Shown here piece by piece: positions 8,779 through 17,000 of a stretch of 64,000 bases of DNA. Under the pieces are notes generated by a model, which saw nothing but the letters and a program-made list of their open reading frames with translations, was not told the origin of the DNA and did not search any database. This DNA is from Pseudoalteromonas umbrosa (lineage in GTDB: Bacteria; Pseudomonadota; Gammaproteobacteria; Enterobacterales; Alteromonadaceae), in NCBI RefSeq assembly GCF_030125375.1, contig NZ_JASJUU010000010.1, positions 111,929-175,928 of the forward strand. The letters are read 5' to 3'. Made by a program: the position numbers and the translations under genes. Positions within the stretch are counted from its first letter, which is position 1, and each line of letters starts with the position of its first letter.

Positions 8779-9591
8779 ATGAGCAAAACCATTTTAATTA
8801 CCGGATCGACAGATGGCATTGGCAAAGCTAGTGCAATTACCTTGTTGATGCAAGGACATCGTGTGTTATTACATGGTCGTAATCAAGATAAGCTAGATGC
8901 ATTGTGTGATGAGCTCTCAACGCGCTTTGGCTGTGAACGTGTAGTAGGTTATTGTGCTGATCTGTCTGTGATGGCTGAGGTCACTTCGCTGGCAAAGGCG
9001 GTCACTGAAGATAATGCCCAGTTAGATGTATTGATCAACAATGCTGGTGTGTTTAAAACCACACAAACGCTGACCAGTGATGGTTATGATATGCGCTTTA
9101 TGGTCAATACCATTGCCCCTTATATTTTGACTAAAGCGCTGCTCGCCATTGTGCCAAAACAAGGGCGTATTATTAACTTATCATCTGCTGCTCAGTCGCC
9201 GTTTGAGGCGAGCGAGTTATTAACTCCCAGTAACCTATCTTCGGGGGCTGTGTATGCAAAAAGTAAATTAGCGCTGACCATGTGGTCGATGTGTTTAGGT
9301 GCACAATTAAAAGTGAGTGGACCGTGTATGGTGGCAGTGAACCCCAAGTCTTTTTTAGGCAGTAAAATGGTCCAAGAAGCTTATGGTATGCAAGGCAGTA
9401 GTGTGCAGTTGGGCGCGGATATTTTAGTTGAAGCGGCTTTGGGTGAGCGTTTTGCTGGCGCCGGCGGGCTGTATTTTGACAATGACATTAATCAATTTAG
9501 CCCACCCCATCAAAGCGCCATGGATCAAAGCTTGATGGCCGACTTAATGCAGACTTTGACGCAGTTACATCAACAAGCGAAGCCAGCTTAA
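8779..9591 (+). CDS. Short-chain dehydrogenase/reductase
   Basis: A classical SDR of 270 residues: cofactor motif TGSTDGIG (8-15), NNAG (87-90), catalytic Ser in INLSSAA (132-138) and Tyr159/Lys163 in AVYAKSK. Arg34 after the second beta strand (HGRN) suggests NADP(H). Substrate unknown. The reading frame overlaps the 3' end of the convergent LysR gene by 4 bp. With the LysR regulator and the MDR oxidoreductase beyond it, it forms a small redox locus. GGGGAG precedes the ATG. Confidence 0.92.
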   Translation: MSKTILITGSTDGIGKASAITLLMQGHRVLLHGRNQDKLDALCDELSTRFGCERVVGYCADLSVMAEVTSLAKAVTEDNAQLDVLINNAGVFKTTQTLTSDGYDMRFMVNTIAPYILTKALLAIVPKQGRIINLSSAAQSPFEASELLTPSNLSSGAVYAKSKLALTMWSMCLGAQLKVSGPCMVAVNPKSFLGSKMVQEAYGMQGSSVQLGADILVEAALGERFAGAGGLYFDNDINQFSPPHQSAMDQSLMADLMQTLTQLHQQAKPA

Positions 9592-10484
9592 TCCCAGTAG
9601 GGCACATCTCCGATATAGGCTTTGAGATAGTCAATAAACACACGCACTTTGGGGGCCAGCATGCGAGAGCTTGGATAAACGGCCCACAATGCAGTGTCAT
9701 TGACAAGGGGTACCTCTTTTAACACTTGCACCAACTTGCCTTCTTGCAGTGCTTGATAAGCACACCACATCGAGCACAGTGTGATCCCCATACCGCGTAT
9801 GCACGCATCCCGAATGGCTTCGCCATTGTCTATTTGCAGTCCACCGATGGGCTTAAACTTGATGTGCTCTGTCGCACCTTCAAAGACCCAGTGCTCTATG
9901 CCGGTTAGGTTAATCAAAGGGTGAGCGCTTAGTTGTTCAACTGAGTTGGGCATGCCATGCTTGGCAATATACTCAGGGGATGCACATAAAATACGGGTAT
10001 CGCTGGCAAGCTTACTGGCTATCAGGGAAGAGTCACTCAGTGCCGCATTGCGAATAGCCACATCGAAGCCCCCTTCAACCATATCAACGATACTATCACT
10101 CAAACGAAGATCTATTTTCAGTGCCGGGTAGCGCTGTGTAAATTCCACCAACGCGGGCACGATGTGCATACGTCCAAATGAGGCTGGAGCGGTGATCCGC
10201 AATATTCCCTGTGGTGTGTGGCTGCCTGCGCCGATGGCGGCTTTAGCGACTTCAACGCTCTCGAGTACAGACTCGGCATGGGGTAAAAAAGCCAACCCCT
10301 CTTCCGTTAAGGCCACTTTGCGGGTAGTACGATAAAGCAGTTGTGTTTCCAGTGTCTCTTCTAATTTATTGATATGAGCGCTGGCAACAGCTGCAGAGAG
10401 CCCCAGCTCTTTACCTGCTAGGCTAATGTTATTTGTGGCGGCGATGCGGGTGAATAATTTTAAATGCGCAATGTTCATTATCAA
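9588..10484 (-). CDS. LysR-family transcriptional regulator
   Basis: 298 residues: N-terminal winged HTH (about 5-63; FTRIAATNNISLAGKELGLS, then TQLLYRTTRKVALTEEG) followed by a periplasmic-binding-like effector domain (about 90-290). It belongs to the subgroup that includes many regulators of quinone/aldehyde stress and NADPH-dependent reductases (inference from context). It is divergent from the MDR gene with a 92-bp spacer and convergent with the SDR. Both neighbours are plausible targets. MIMN offers two start Met; the second, at 10478, is equally possible. Confidence 0.92.
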   Translation of the reverse strand: MIMNIAHLKLFTRIAATNNISLAGKELGLSAAVASAHINKLEETLETQLLYRTTRKVALTEEGLAFLPHAESVLESVEVAKAAIGAGSHTPQGILRITAPASFGRMHIVPALVEFTQRYPALKIDLRLSDSIVDMVEGGFDVAIRNAALSDSSLIASKLASDTRILCASPEYIAKHGMPNSVEQLSAHPLINLTGIEHWVFEGATEHIKFKPIGGLQIDNGEAIRDACIRGMGITLCSMWCAYQALQEGKLVQVLKEVPLVNDTALWAVYPSSRMLAPKVRVFIDYLKAYIGDVPYWD

Positions 10485-10519
10485 TCAAATCTAAAAACTG
10501 ATTGTATTTATATCGATAT
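10482..10519. promoter_or_regulatory. Possible LysR operator region
   Basis: The LysR-MDR spacer carries CAATC (10482-10486) / GATTG (10500-10504), an interrupted dyad with a 13-bp spacer, and a perfect palindrome ATATCGATAT at 10510-10519. A dyad between divergent genes fits LysR autoregulation, but no consensus was tested. Confidence 0.35.
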
Positions 10520-10576
10520 TATCAAAAGTATAGTTAAAAAATATACTGTTTGTATTCACTGAACGAGGATTTAATC

Positions 10577-11569
10577 ATGAAAGCAATGGTTATAAATGAA
10601 TTTGGCGGTACAGATGTATTTACACAAACAGAAGTGACAAAACCGGAAGTTGGTACGGGACAGGTTCGCGTGAAGGTAATGGCAAGCAGTATCAACACGG
10701 TAGATATGATGATCCGTGAAATGGGGCCGGCGCTGCCACTCTCGCCTGCACTGCCTGCTATTTTAGGTATGGACTTTGCTGGCGTGATTGAGTCAATTGG
10801 TGAGGGCGTAGACGGTTATCGCGTTGGTGATGAGGTCTATGGTTGTGCGGGGGGGTTAGCTGATCTGCCGGGTGCACTGGCTGAATACATGATTGCCGAC
10901 GCCAATTTAATTGCGCATAAGCCGACTTCATTGAGTATGCGTGAAGCCGCAGCCCTACCATTGGTCGGGATCACTGCATATGAAGGCTTGATTCGTGCAG
11001 GCGTTGCAGATGGTCAGCGTGTGCTTGTACATGGCGGTGCAGGTGGTGTCGGTCATGTGGCGGTGCAATTGGCGGTACATTTTGGCGCAGAGGTGTTTGC
11101 AACGGGTTCTAAACCAGACCAATTGGACTTAATCACGCGTTTAGGTGCGACACCTATTAATTATCAAACGGAATCGGTAGCGGATTATGTCACAACACAT
11201 ACGCAAGGGGCGGGTTTTGACTTGGTGTATGACTCAGTAGGCGGAGCAAATTTATTGAACTCGTTTGAAGCGGCGGCACTGAACGGTCAGATTGCGACAA
11301 CGGTGTCGTTGGCTGAGATTGATTTATCTGTGGCGCATTTTAAAGGGCTGTCATTGCATGTGGTCTTTATGCTTATTCCGATGCTACATAATGTGAAGCG
11401 CGCTGAGCATCACCATATTTTGGCTAGTATGGCTGACATTGTAGACGCAGGTAAGCTCAAACCTGTGCTTGATGCTTCAGATTGGAGCTTTGCACAGGTC
11501 GGTGATGCCCATGCACGATTAGCCAGTGGCCAAGCGATGGGCAAGGTTGTGGTGAGTAACCTTTGGTAA
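10577..11569 (+). CDS. NADPH:quinone-reductase-like MDR oxidoreductase
   Basis: A 330-residue medium-chain dehydrogenase/reductase. The N-terminal GroES-like part includes GMDFAGVIESIGEGV. The Rossmann motif HGGAGGVGHVAVQLA begins at about residue 152. The structural zinc-lobe cysteines of true alcohol dehydrogenases are absent, which places it with quinone oxidoreductase/enone reductase enzymes. The start is set at 10577: GAGGA at 10565-10569 lies 7 bp upstream, while earlier in-frame codons precede this site. It is divergent from the LysR gene, its likely regulator. Confidence 0.9.
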   Translation: MKAMVINEFGGTDVFTQTEVTKPEVGTGQVRVKVMASSINTVDMMIREMGPALPLSPALPAILGMDFAGVIESIGEGVDGYRVGDEVYGCAGGLADLPGALAEYMIADANLIAHKPTSLSMREAAALPLVGITAYEGLIRAGVADGQRVLVHGGAGGVGHVAVQLAVHFGAEVFATGSKPDQLDLITRLGATPINYQTESVADYVTTHTQGAGFDLVYDSVGGANLLNSFEAAALNGQIATTVSLAEIDLSVAHFKGLSLHVVFMLIPMLHNVKRAEHHHILASMADIVDAGKLKPVLDASDWSFAQVGDAHARLASGQAMGKVVVSNLW

Positions 11570-11661
11570 AAAGAAATCGGCACTGGCTGTTGCTGCAATT
11601 AAAATAGGTGCAGATTTTATAATGTACCGCTATGATAAAATGATGTGTCTAAGCGTATGAG

Positions 11662-11856
11662 TTGTCAGTGTCTTTTTATTTATTATCGCTATTGTTGATG
11701 TTTGCGTTATTCGGTGTGGCATCGACTTATTTGTTGCGCTTTATGTATTGTTACTGGTTCAAAAAGCGCTTGATGCTATCTTATTTGGGTTCTGCGGGCT
11801 TGTGTGTTGTCTTGGTGGTGCCATTGCTACTGCTGAACCACTTCTTAGCGGGATAG
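11662..11856 (+). CDS. Small two-helix membrane protein, unrecognised
   Basis: A 64-residue hydrophobic peptide with two predicted membrane segments (about 4-25 and 40-60) separated by a basic turn (YWFKKRL). I do not recognise it. There is no in-frame ATG: TTG at 11662 or GTG at 11668 would be the start, since the upstream in-frame stop is at 11650. A hairpin overlaps the stop codon, which supports a separate transcription unit. It could still be a chance hydrophobic frame. Confidence 0.5.
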   Translation: MSVSFYLLSLLLMFALFGVASTYLLRFMYCYWFKKRLMLSYLGSAGLCVVLVVPLLLLNHFLAG

Positions 11857-11879
11857 GCAGTGATGGGGCTCACTGCCTA
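11854..11879 (+). terminator. Terminator-like hairpin between convergent genes
   Basis: TAGGCAGTGA / TCACTGCCTA, a perfect 10-bp stem with a 6-nt loop, begins in the stop codon of the small membrane protein gene. The following bases are AT-rich but lack a real T run. Confidence 0.5.
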
Positions 11880-11884
11880 GAAAT

Positions 11885-12268
11885 CTATTTCAATACGATT
11901 GATTTGCAAGTATTGCTGATGCACAGTGCTTGAATGGGTAACACTGGTTCGCAAATTTCGCTTGCAATCTTATCTTTATTGTCGGCTTGCTCTGCTAGGG
12001 TGACTGCTTTAGCCGCGCGTTCGACATCGTCTTCATTCACATTACGTGACGAGTACACTAGGTATCGGCTTGGTCCACCACAGGTTAGTCGCTCGCCAAC
12101 TGCGATGACTTTGCATTGAAAGCTGGCATCGCAGCCTTTATCTGCAATGACCTGTTCAAGTGAATTGCTGGAATGGTTCTGACTAAGTTGTGCGCCTGTT
12201 TCGGTGGTTACACAGCCAGTCAAAAATATCATTGATAGACCAAAAACAATGCCGAGTTTACACTTCAT
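11885..12268 (-). CDS. Cys-rich small lipoprotein (paralogue B)
   Basis: 127 residues with a lipoprotein signal peptide (lipobox LTGC, Cys19). The mature part has paired cysteines spaced as in its upstream neighbour: CDASFQC, VGERLTCGGPSRYLVYS, then C...CISNTC at the end. The shared pattern implies two or three disulfides and a periplasmic or outer-membrane location. I do not know a function. It overlaps the upstream paralogue by 4 bp (ATGA type), so the two are co-translated. The pair probably arose by tandem duplication. Confidence 0.85.
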   Translation of the reverse strand: MKCKLGIVFGLSMIFLTGCVTTETGAQLSQNHSSNSLEQVIADKGCDASFQCKVIAVGERLTCGGPSRYLVYSSRNVNEDDVERAAKAVTLAEQADNKDKIASEICEPVLPIQALCISNTCKSIVLK

Positions 12269-12861
12269 CGATAGTCCCTAGTTGGTGATTTGTTCGTACC
12301 ACCTAGTGTAACACAAGTATTTTCAACACATTGAGTTGTTGGCTGACGTAAATGCTCACAGATGCTGATCATGCCATGTTTAGCATTATACTGAGCTTCA
12401 CTGTCAGTGAGTTTTTTAGCTAGCTCGTAAACTTTGTTTTGATCTGCGGTTTTGGTAGAAAACACTAAATAGCTTGAAGGTCCGCCGCATGCGCGACTAC
12501 CCACAGGAATGGCAAGACATTGGCTATTGCTGTCACAGGTTTTGTCTTTGGTGATGAAGTTTAAATACTTATGCTGATTTTGGATCCCGGCTTGTGATAT
12601 TTCATCTTTGTTATAGTGGGCAATGGGCTCAGCTTTGGTGATCATTTTCGCTGGTGCTGGCTTGCCATGGCCAGTATCGTGACGCACTGCTGACTTAGTT
12701 TGTAATTGTGCTGGTGCCAGTTGTTTTTTGTTTTGCTTAACTGGTTGCTCAGCGACTTGTGATTGTGTTTGTTGTGACTGGGTCGTTTCAGAGTCTGCTT
12801 TTGTACTGGAACACCCTGAAATAACCAATAGGCTAGCGAGCGTTAGCTTAAATGCGTTCAT
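12265..12861 (-). CDS. Cys-rich lipoprotein with Gln/Lys-rich linker (paralogue A)
   Basis: 198 residues. The signal peptide ends in lipobox VISGC (Cys17). A low-complexity linker rich in Gln, Lys and Ala (about 20-90) leads to a domain matching the neighbouring paralogue: CDSNSQCLAIPVGSRACGGPSSYLVFS, then CEHLRQPTTQCVENTC. The long linker could let the domain reach through the periplasm. A CGGPxxYLxYS-type motif occurs in uncharacterised bacterial proteins as far as I recall. It is the first gene of the two-gene unit. Function unknown. Confidence 0.85.
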   Translation of the reverse strand: MNAFKLTLASLLVISGCSSTKADSETTQSQQTQSQVAEQPVKQNKKQLAPAQLQTKSAVRHDTGHGKPAPAKMITKAEPIAHYNKDEISQAGIQNQHKYLNFITKDKTCDSNSQCLAIPVGSRACGGPSSYLVFSTKTADQNKVYELAKKLTDSEAQYNAKHGMISICEHLRQPTTQCVENTCVTLGGTNKSPTRDYR

Positions 12862-12887
12862 AATCTATCCTGTTTTTTTTTAACAGT

Positions 12888-13015
12888 GTGCCGTGCTTTG
12901 TGTTGAGATACAAGAGCCGGCACGCTATGGGTTGAGCAACTTAATGGGTGAAAACTGTCCCAATTCAGTGAGCCATAGCTCGCCTGTATCATAGCTGAAT
13001 AGCCTCAGGCGAGCT
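12888..13015. other. Two hairpins downstream of fumC
   Basis: GTGCCG (12888-12893) / CGGCAC (12918-12923) and AGCTCGCCTG (12977-12986) / CAGGCGAGCT (13006-13015). The second has a perfect 10-bp stem with a 19-nt loop. Neither has a T run on either strand, so they are not standard terminators; they may stabilise the fumC mRNA 3' end. Confidence 0.45.
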
Positions 13016-13051
13016 TGCACAAACCCTGTATAAGATTAGAGCGCTTTTCTC

Positions 13052-14428
13052 TTATAGACCACCTTCTGTGAGTTTTTGTGGATCTAGCAGTGTTTTAAGC
13101 TCATCTTCACTCAGATCTGTATGCTCTGCTGCAACTTCAATAATTGGACGCCCTTCTTTATAGGCTAATTTCGCAATGGCTGCTGCTTTTTCATAGCCGA
13201 TCACCGGATTCAATGCAGTCACTAAAATTGGGTTACGCGATAGCGCACGCTGGATGTTTTCCTCGTTGACTTTAAACGTTGCGATGGCTTTATCAGCGAT
13301 TAGGCGAGAGATGTTTGCCAACAACTCAATGCTTTGCAAGATGTTGTAGGCGATCACAGGTAGCATGACGTTAAGCTCAAAATTGCCTGACTGGCCACCC
13401 ACTGTGATTGTGGCATCGTTGCCGATCACCTGCGCACTGACCATGGCTGCTGCTTCTGGGATCACTGGGTTGACTTTGCCCGGCATAATTGAAGAGCCAG
13501 GTTGCAGTGCTTGCAGTTCAATCTCTGCTAGGCCTGCTAATGGCCCTGAGTTCATCCAGCGTAGGTCGTTGGCAATTTTCATGTTTGCGACAGCCAAAGT
13601 TTTTAACTGGCCAGAAAGTGCAACGATGGCATCTTGTGAGCCAATGTTGTAGAAGAAGTTTGGACTTGGGTTAAAGCGAATACCCACGTTGCTACTTAAG
13701 TACGTATTAAATGATGCAGCAAATTGCTTATCAGCGTTAACACCTGTTCCCACAGCGGTGCCACCTTGGCCTAATTGATACACTTTTTCTAGAGAAGACA
13801 AAATGCCTTCGTATGCTGAGTCAATTTGCTGCTGCCAGCTGCTGAGTGTTTGAGCAAATGTTACAGGCATCGCATCCATTAAGTGTGTACGGCCGGTTTT
13901 TACATGGTGACCCACCTCTTTGCTCTTTCTTTCAATAGTTTGTGATAAATGCTTAAGCGCTGGAAGCAGTTCATAGACTGCCGACGTTGCGCTACTGACG
14001 TGGATTGCCGTTGGGATCACATCGTTCGAGCTTTGCCCCATGTTGACATCGTCATTGGGGTGGATGTTTAAGCCACTTTGTTGGCTAGCAAGTGTCGCAA
14101 TCACTTCATTGGCATTCATGTTTGAGCTGGTGCCAGAACCAGTTTGAAATACATCAACAGGGAATTGGTCAAGGTGAGCACCATCAATGATTTGCTGACA
14201 GGCTGTTGCAATGGCTTTGGCTTTATCTTGATCTAGGTGACCTAACTGTGCATTGGCTTCTGCTGCAGCTTGCTTGATATAAGCAAGGGCACGAATAAAG
14301 CTGGTTGGCATGGTTAAGTCACTAACAGGGAAGTTGTTCACAGCGCGCTGTGTTTGTGCTTGATACAGTGCTGTTTCTGGTACTTCTAAAGTGCCCATGC
14401 TATCAGATGCGGTGCGGTAAGTGGTCAT
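13052..14428 (-). CDS. fumC: Class II fumarate hydratase
   Basis: A 458-residue iron-independent fumarase, the usual family length, converting fumarate and L-malate in the TCA cycle as a cytoplasmic homotetramer. Signatures are SGTSSNMNANEV (about 98-109), the TGRTHLMDAMPVTF segment near 185-198 with the catalytic-base His region, and the superfamily loop GSSIMPGKVNPV near 310-325. It lies 8 bp downstream of a small FagA-like gene, behind a Fur-type palindrome. An oxidant- and iron-starvation-resistant fumarase induced by low iron fits this arrangement and parallels the Pseudomonas fagA-fumC operon. Confidence 0.97.
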   Translation of the reverse strand: MTTYRTASDSMGTLEVPETALYQAQTQRAVNNFPVSDLTMPTSFIRALAYIKQAAAEANAQLGHLDQDKAKAIATACQQIIDGAHLDQFPVDVFQTGSGTSSNMNANEVIATLASQQSGLNIHPNDDVNMGQSSNDVIPTAIHVSSATSAVYELLPALKHLSQTIERKSKEVGHHVKTGRTHLMDAMPVTFAQTLSSWQQQIDSAYEGILSSLEKVYQLGQGGTAVGTGVNADKQFAASFNTYLSSNVGIRFNPSPNFFYNIGSQDAIVALSGQLKTLAVANMKIANDLRWMNSGPLAGLAEIELQALQPGSSIMPGKVNPVIPEAAAMVSAQVIGNDATITVGGQSGNFELNVMLPVIAYNILQSIELLANISRLIADKAIATFKVNEENIQRALSRNPILVTALNPVIGYEKAAAIAKLAYKEGRPIIEVAAEHTDLSEDELKTLLDPQKLTEGGL

Positions 14429-14436
14429 ACTGACTC

Positions 14437-14808
14437 CTAGTTAAAAGGATTAAATTCGTGACTGATGATCCTAGCTTCGCGCTCGAGGCGGTAAAAAGGC
14501 GCCATAGAACGGTGTTGTTTTTTATAAAAACGTTTTAGTGCTAGAAGCGGTTTATGAAGTTGCTCGAAACATTGTTGGCGAAAGCTCTGGTGAACGAGTG
14601 GATCAGCAATGTGATTGAGTAATTCAAAAAAGACACGTCGTAAATAGAGTTCTTGTAATAATACGCATGGCTTTTTTTCATACCACTTAGCCAGCTTGAA
14701 TCCATCTTCGATAAAGTTGGCCACGTGCACAGGGGCCTCTAAGTAAGGGCGTTGACATTGTGTATCTAAGCGGGGTTGAAACTGACATAGAACTTGCGGT
14801 GTAACCAT
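14437..14808 (-). CDS. Small FagA-like protein upstream of fumC
   Basis: 123 residues, basic and helical, without signal peptide or membrane helix. The central segment has VANFIEDGFKLAKWYEKKP followed by a helix-rich region (FFELLNHIADPLVHQSF) and many His/Arg/Lys. The length, position directly before fumC and Fur-type site upstream match the Pseudomonas aeruginosa fagA-fumC layout, where FagA is a 'Fur-associated' protein of unknown function. Sequence similarity to FagA is only suspected. The 8-bp gap to fumC implies one transcript. Confidence 0.7.
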   Translation of the reverse strand: MVTPQVLCQFQPRLDTQCQRPYLEAPVHVANFIEDGFKLAKWYEKKPCVLLQELYLRRVFFELLNHIADPLVHQSFRQQCFEQLHKPLLALKRFYKKQHRSMAPFYRLEREARIISHEFNPFN

Positions 14809-14819
14809 GACATATTATA

Positions 14820-14856
14820 TTTTAGTGTAACGATAATTATTATCATTACACTAAAA
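14820..14856 (-). promoter_or_regulatory. Fur-type operator (near-perfect 37-bp palindrome)
   Basis: Arms TTTTAGTGTAA / TTACACTAAAA are perfect over 11 bp and flank CGATAATTATTATCA, giving 18-bp half-sites with a single mismatch around one central T. The core GATAAT-ATTATC matches the Fur consensus inverted repeat. It lies 12-48 bp upstream of the FagA-like start codon, so it can control that gene and fumC. Confidence 0.8.
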
Positions 14857-14903
14857 TGGGAGATTAGCAACCCTTATGCGGATTGTAAGTGATGGCGTTG
14901 TTG

Positions 14904-15074
14904 TCAGTTATAACCCAAGATAAACTGTTCTGTGGTTTGATCTTTTTCCTGCTCTTTACTGCTGAGCAGATCAGCGACTTCTTGTTGATAGGTTTGCTTA
15001 GACTCAGCGGCTTCTTGCTCTGGGATATGGCCTAAGCTTTGATTGGGCATATGTGTCACTTTTGAGTACTTCAT
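14904..15074 (-). CDS. Small acidic hypothetical protein
   Basis: 56 residues, hydrophilic, rich in Glu, Gln, Lys and Ser, likely helical (EQEAAESKQTYQQEVADLLS). No signal peptide or membrane segment; no family recognised. The start at 15074 is chosen because GGAG lies 9 bp upstream; a longer form from 15089 adds five residues but would swallow that site. It is transcribed in the same direction as the FagA-like gene, 95 bp upstream of that gene's start codon, and the Fur-type site lies between the two genes. Confidence 0.6.
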   Translation of the reverse strand: MKYSKVTHMPNQSLGHIPEQEAAESKQTYQQEVADLLSSKEQEKDQTTEQFILGYN

Positions 15075-15272
15075 TTTTGGCATCTCCATACAGGGTTTTT
15101 GAACGGGTACACTAGGTACTTATAGTCAATGCCTATGTTTTTTGCATACCATATACCAAAATTTTTTTATCTATATTTATCAGCACAGTAAATAGACATT
15201 GAGAATAACTCGTTGCAAAATGGGAATCACATTGCGCCAACTCGGCGCGTAAGTGGTCTATTTAGGTGCAAA

Positions 15273-15863
15273 ATGACAAAGCCATTCTCTCAAGCGTGTG
15301 AAAATAATAAGGGGCCAATTTTAGCCCATTTGGCGCCCTTCATCGGTGAGGCGCAGAGTGTATTGGAAGTGGGCTCTGGGACTGGCCAGCATGCGGTGCA
15401 CTTTGCCAAAGTACTCCCCCATGTGATTTGGCAAACCGCTGACTTGCCTTGCAATCATGAAGGGATTATCAGTTGGTGTGAAGAGGCTGCGTTGGATAAT
15501 TTGCGCCTTCCATTAGCGTTGGATTTAAACCAGCAATGGCCTGTGGCAAAGGTGCCTGTGATTTATACGGCCAACACTTTGCACATCGTTTCTAAAGCGC
15601 TGGTAGAGCGCTTTTTTACAGGTGTTGAGCGTCACCTCGATACTGACGGGAAAGTGATAATTTATGGCCCGTTTAATTATCAAGGCGTATTTACGTCGCA
15701 AAGTAATGCCCAGTTTGATGCACTTTTAAAGTCTCGCGACCCTGACAGTGGGATCCGTGATATTGAATGGATCATGACCCTCGCGACAGCAGCGGGCCTT
15801 AAGTTAGTGGCTGATCATGCCATGCCAGCCAATAACCGACTACTGTGTTTTAAACGGCAGTAA
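15273..15863 (+). CDS. DUF938 SAM-dependent methyltransferase-like protein
   Basis: 196 residues. The opening KPFSQACENNKGPILAHL and the SAM-binding motif I VLEVGSGTGQHAVHFA (about 30-45) are typical of DUF938, a class I methyltransferase-fold family of unknown substrate. The downstream motif YTANTLHIVSK corresponds to motif IV-post I. The start ATG at 15273 is preferred over an upstream in-frame ATG at 15213 because family members begin with this opening and AGG lies 6 bp upstream. Its last 24 bp overlap the convergent acyltransferase gene. Confidence 0.88.
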   Translation: MTKPFSQACENNKGPILAHLAPFIGEAQSVLEVGSGTGQHAVHFAKVLPHVIWQTADLPCNHEGIISWCEEAALDNLRLPLALDLNQQWPVAKVPVIYTANTLHIVSKALVERFFTGVERHLDTDGKVIIYGPFNYQGVFTSQSNAQFDALLKSRDPDSGIRDIEWIMTLATAAGLKLVADHAMPANNRLLCFKRQ

Positions 15864-17000
15864 TGTTGTGCACTGGCGTGCATAATGAGCAATTTGGCTG
15901 CGCTCAGTATTGATAAAGTCGCCTATCGCTTGGCTAAATAAAGGGTGGCAGATGGTGTGATACGAGCGCGTAAACACGGGCTCAAATCCCCTTAGTAGTT
16001 TGTGCTCCCCTTGTGCGCCAGCATCAAAACGCGCTAATTTGTGCGTAATGGCATAGTTGATCCCTTGATAGTAGCAGAGTTCAAAGTGTAAGTGCTCACT
16101 ATCTTCCAGTGCACCCCAGTACCTTCCATATAGCGTGTCTTTATCTTGTAGATATAAGCTGGCAGCAATCAATTCCTGTACATTGGATTGGTCGTGTTTT
16201 CGATAGGCGCAGCAGAGCTTTACTTGCTCTGGGATGGCATTAAATAGCAGCTCAAAAAATGCGCGAGTTAAATAGCCATTGTGTCCTGAACGTTTACGAT
16301 AGGTCTGACAGTAACATTGATAAAAAAGATCTATGATATTTTTATCAATGTGCGATGCATCCAGCCAGACAATGGACAGATCTGAGCTATTAACCTTGTC
16401 GCGTTCTTTATTTATCATTTTGCGCTTACGCGCTTTCATCGTCGCTAAAAAGGCATCAAAATTCGTATAACCTTGATTATGCCAATGGAATTGCACACCA
16501 TGGCGTTCAAGTAACTGCGCACTGGGCCAAGCTTCTTCTTGGCGCGGGAAATTGACATGCCAGCCAGACCAAGCTTGTTGCGCCGCTTCGTCATCGAGAA
16601 CAGATTGAATGAATTGATACAGTGTCTCTGTGGGGGCTTCACATAAAAGCCGCGCGCCGACTACTGGCGTAAACGGCACACCAGATAACCATTTGGGGTA
16701 GTAATCTAGGTTGTGTCGCTCATAGGCTTCTGCCCATGCCCAATCAAATACATATTCCCCGTATGAGTGGCTTTTAATATATCCAGGCAAAATGGCGACT
16801 GGGTGCGCGGTGTCTTGCTGGTATATCACCAAGTGATAAGGCTGCCAGCCTGTTTCGCGTCTCACACTGCCACTGAGTTCAAGGGCTGATAACCACGCAT
16901 AGCTGGTAAATAAACTATCACCTGCTAAACGCTGCCAATGCGATTGCTCTACGGCACTGATGCTGGTCACAAATTGATGACGATACGGCTTAATGGACAT
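15840..17000 (-). CDS. FemAB-like GNAT acyltransferase (DUF482/PF04339 type)
   Basis: A 386-residue protein of the 'peptidogalycan biosynthesis' FemAB/GNAT group: LFTSYAWLSALELSGS and TGWQPYHLVIY at the N-terminus, FPRQEEAW and KARKRKMINKER in the middle, GRYWGALEDSEHLHFELCYYQGINYAI in the acyl-CoA-type domain, and FDAGAQGEHKLLRGFEP near the end. The family probably transfers acyl or aminoacyl groups; the acceptor is unknown. It overlaps the upstream hydrolase gene by 11 bp and is the third gene of the kinase-hydrolase-acyltransferase operon. Confidence 0.88.
   Translation of the reverse strand: MSIKPYRHQFVTSISAVEQSHWQRLAGDSLFTSYAWLSALELSGSVRRETGWQPYHLVIYQQDTAHPVAILPGYIKSHSYGEYVFDWAWAEAYERHNLDYYPKWLSGVPFTPVVGARLLCEAPTETLYQFIQSVLDDEAAQQAWSGWHVNFPRQEEAWPSAQLLERHGVQFHWHNQGYTNFDAFLATMKARKRKMINKERDKVNSSDLSIVWLDASHIDKNIIDLFYQCYCQTYRKRSGHNGYLTRAFFELLFNAIPEQVKLCCAYRKHDQSNVQELIAASLYLQDKDTLYGRYWGALEDSEHLHFELCYYQGINYAITHKLARFDAGAQGEHKLLRGFEPVFTRSYHTICHPLFSQAIGDFINTERSQIAHYARQCTTLLPFKTQ

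Noticed and set aside
11748..11933. 61-codon plus-strand frame overlapping the small membrane protein
   Set aside because: It starts inside another frame, spans the terminator-like hairpin and has no ribosome binding site.
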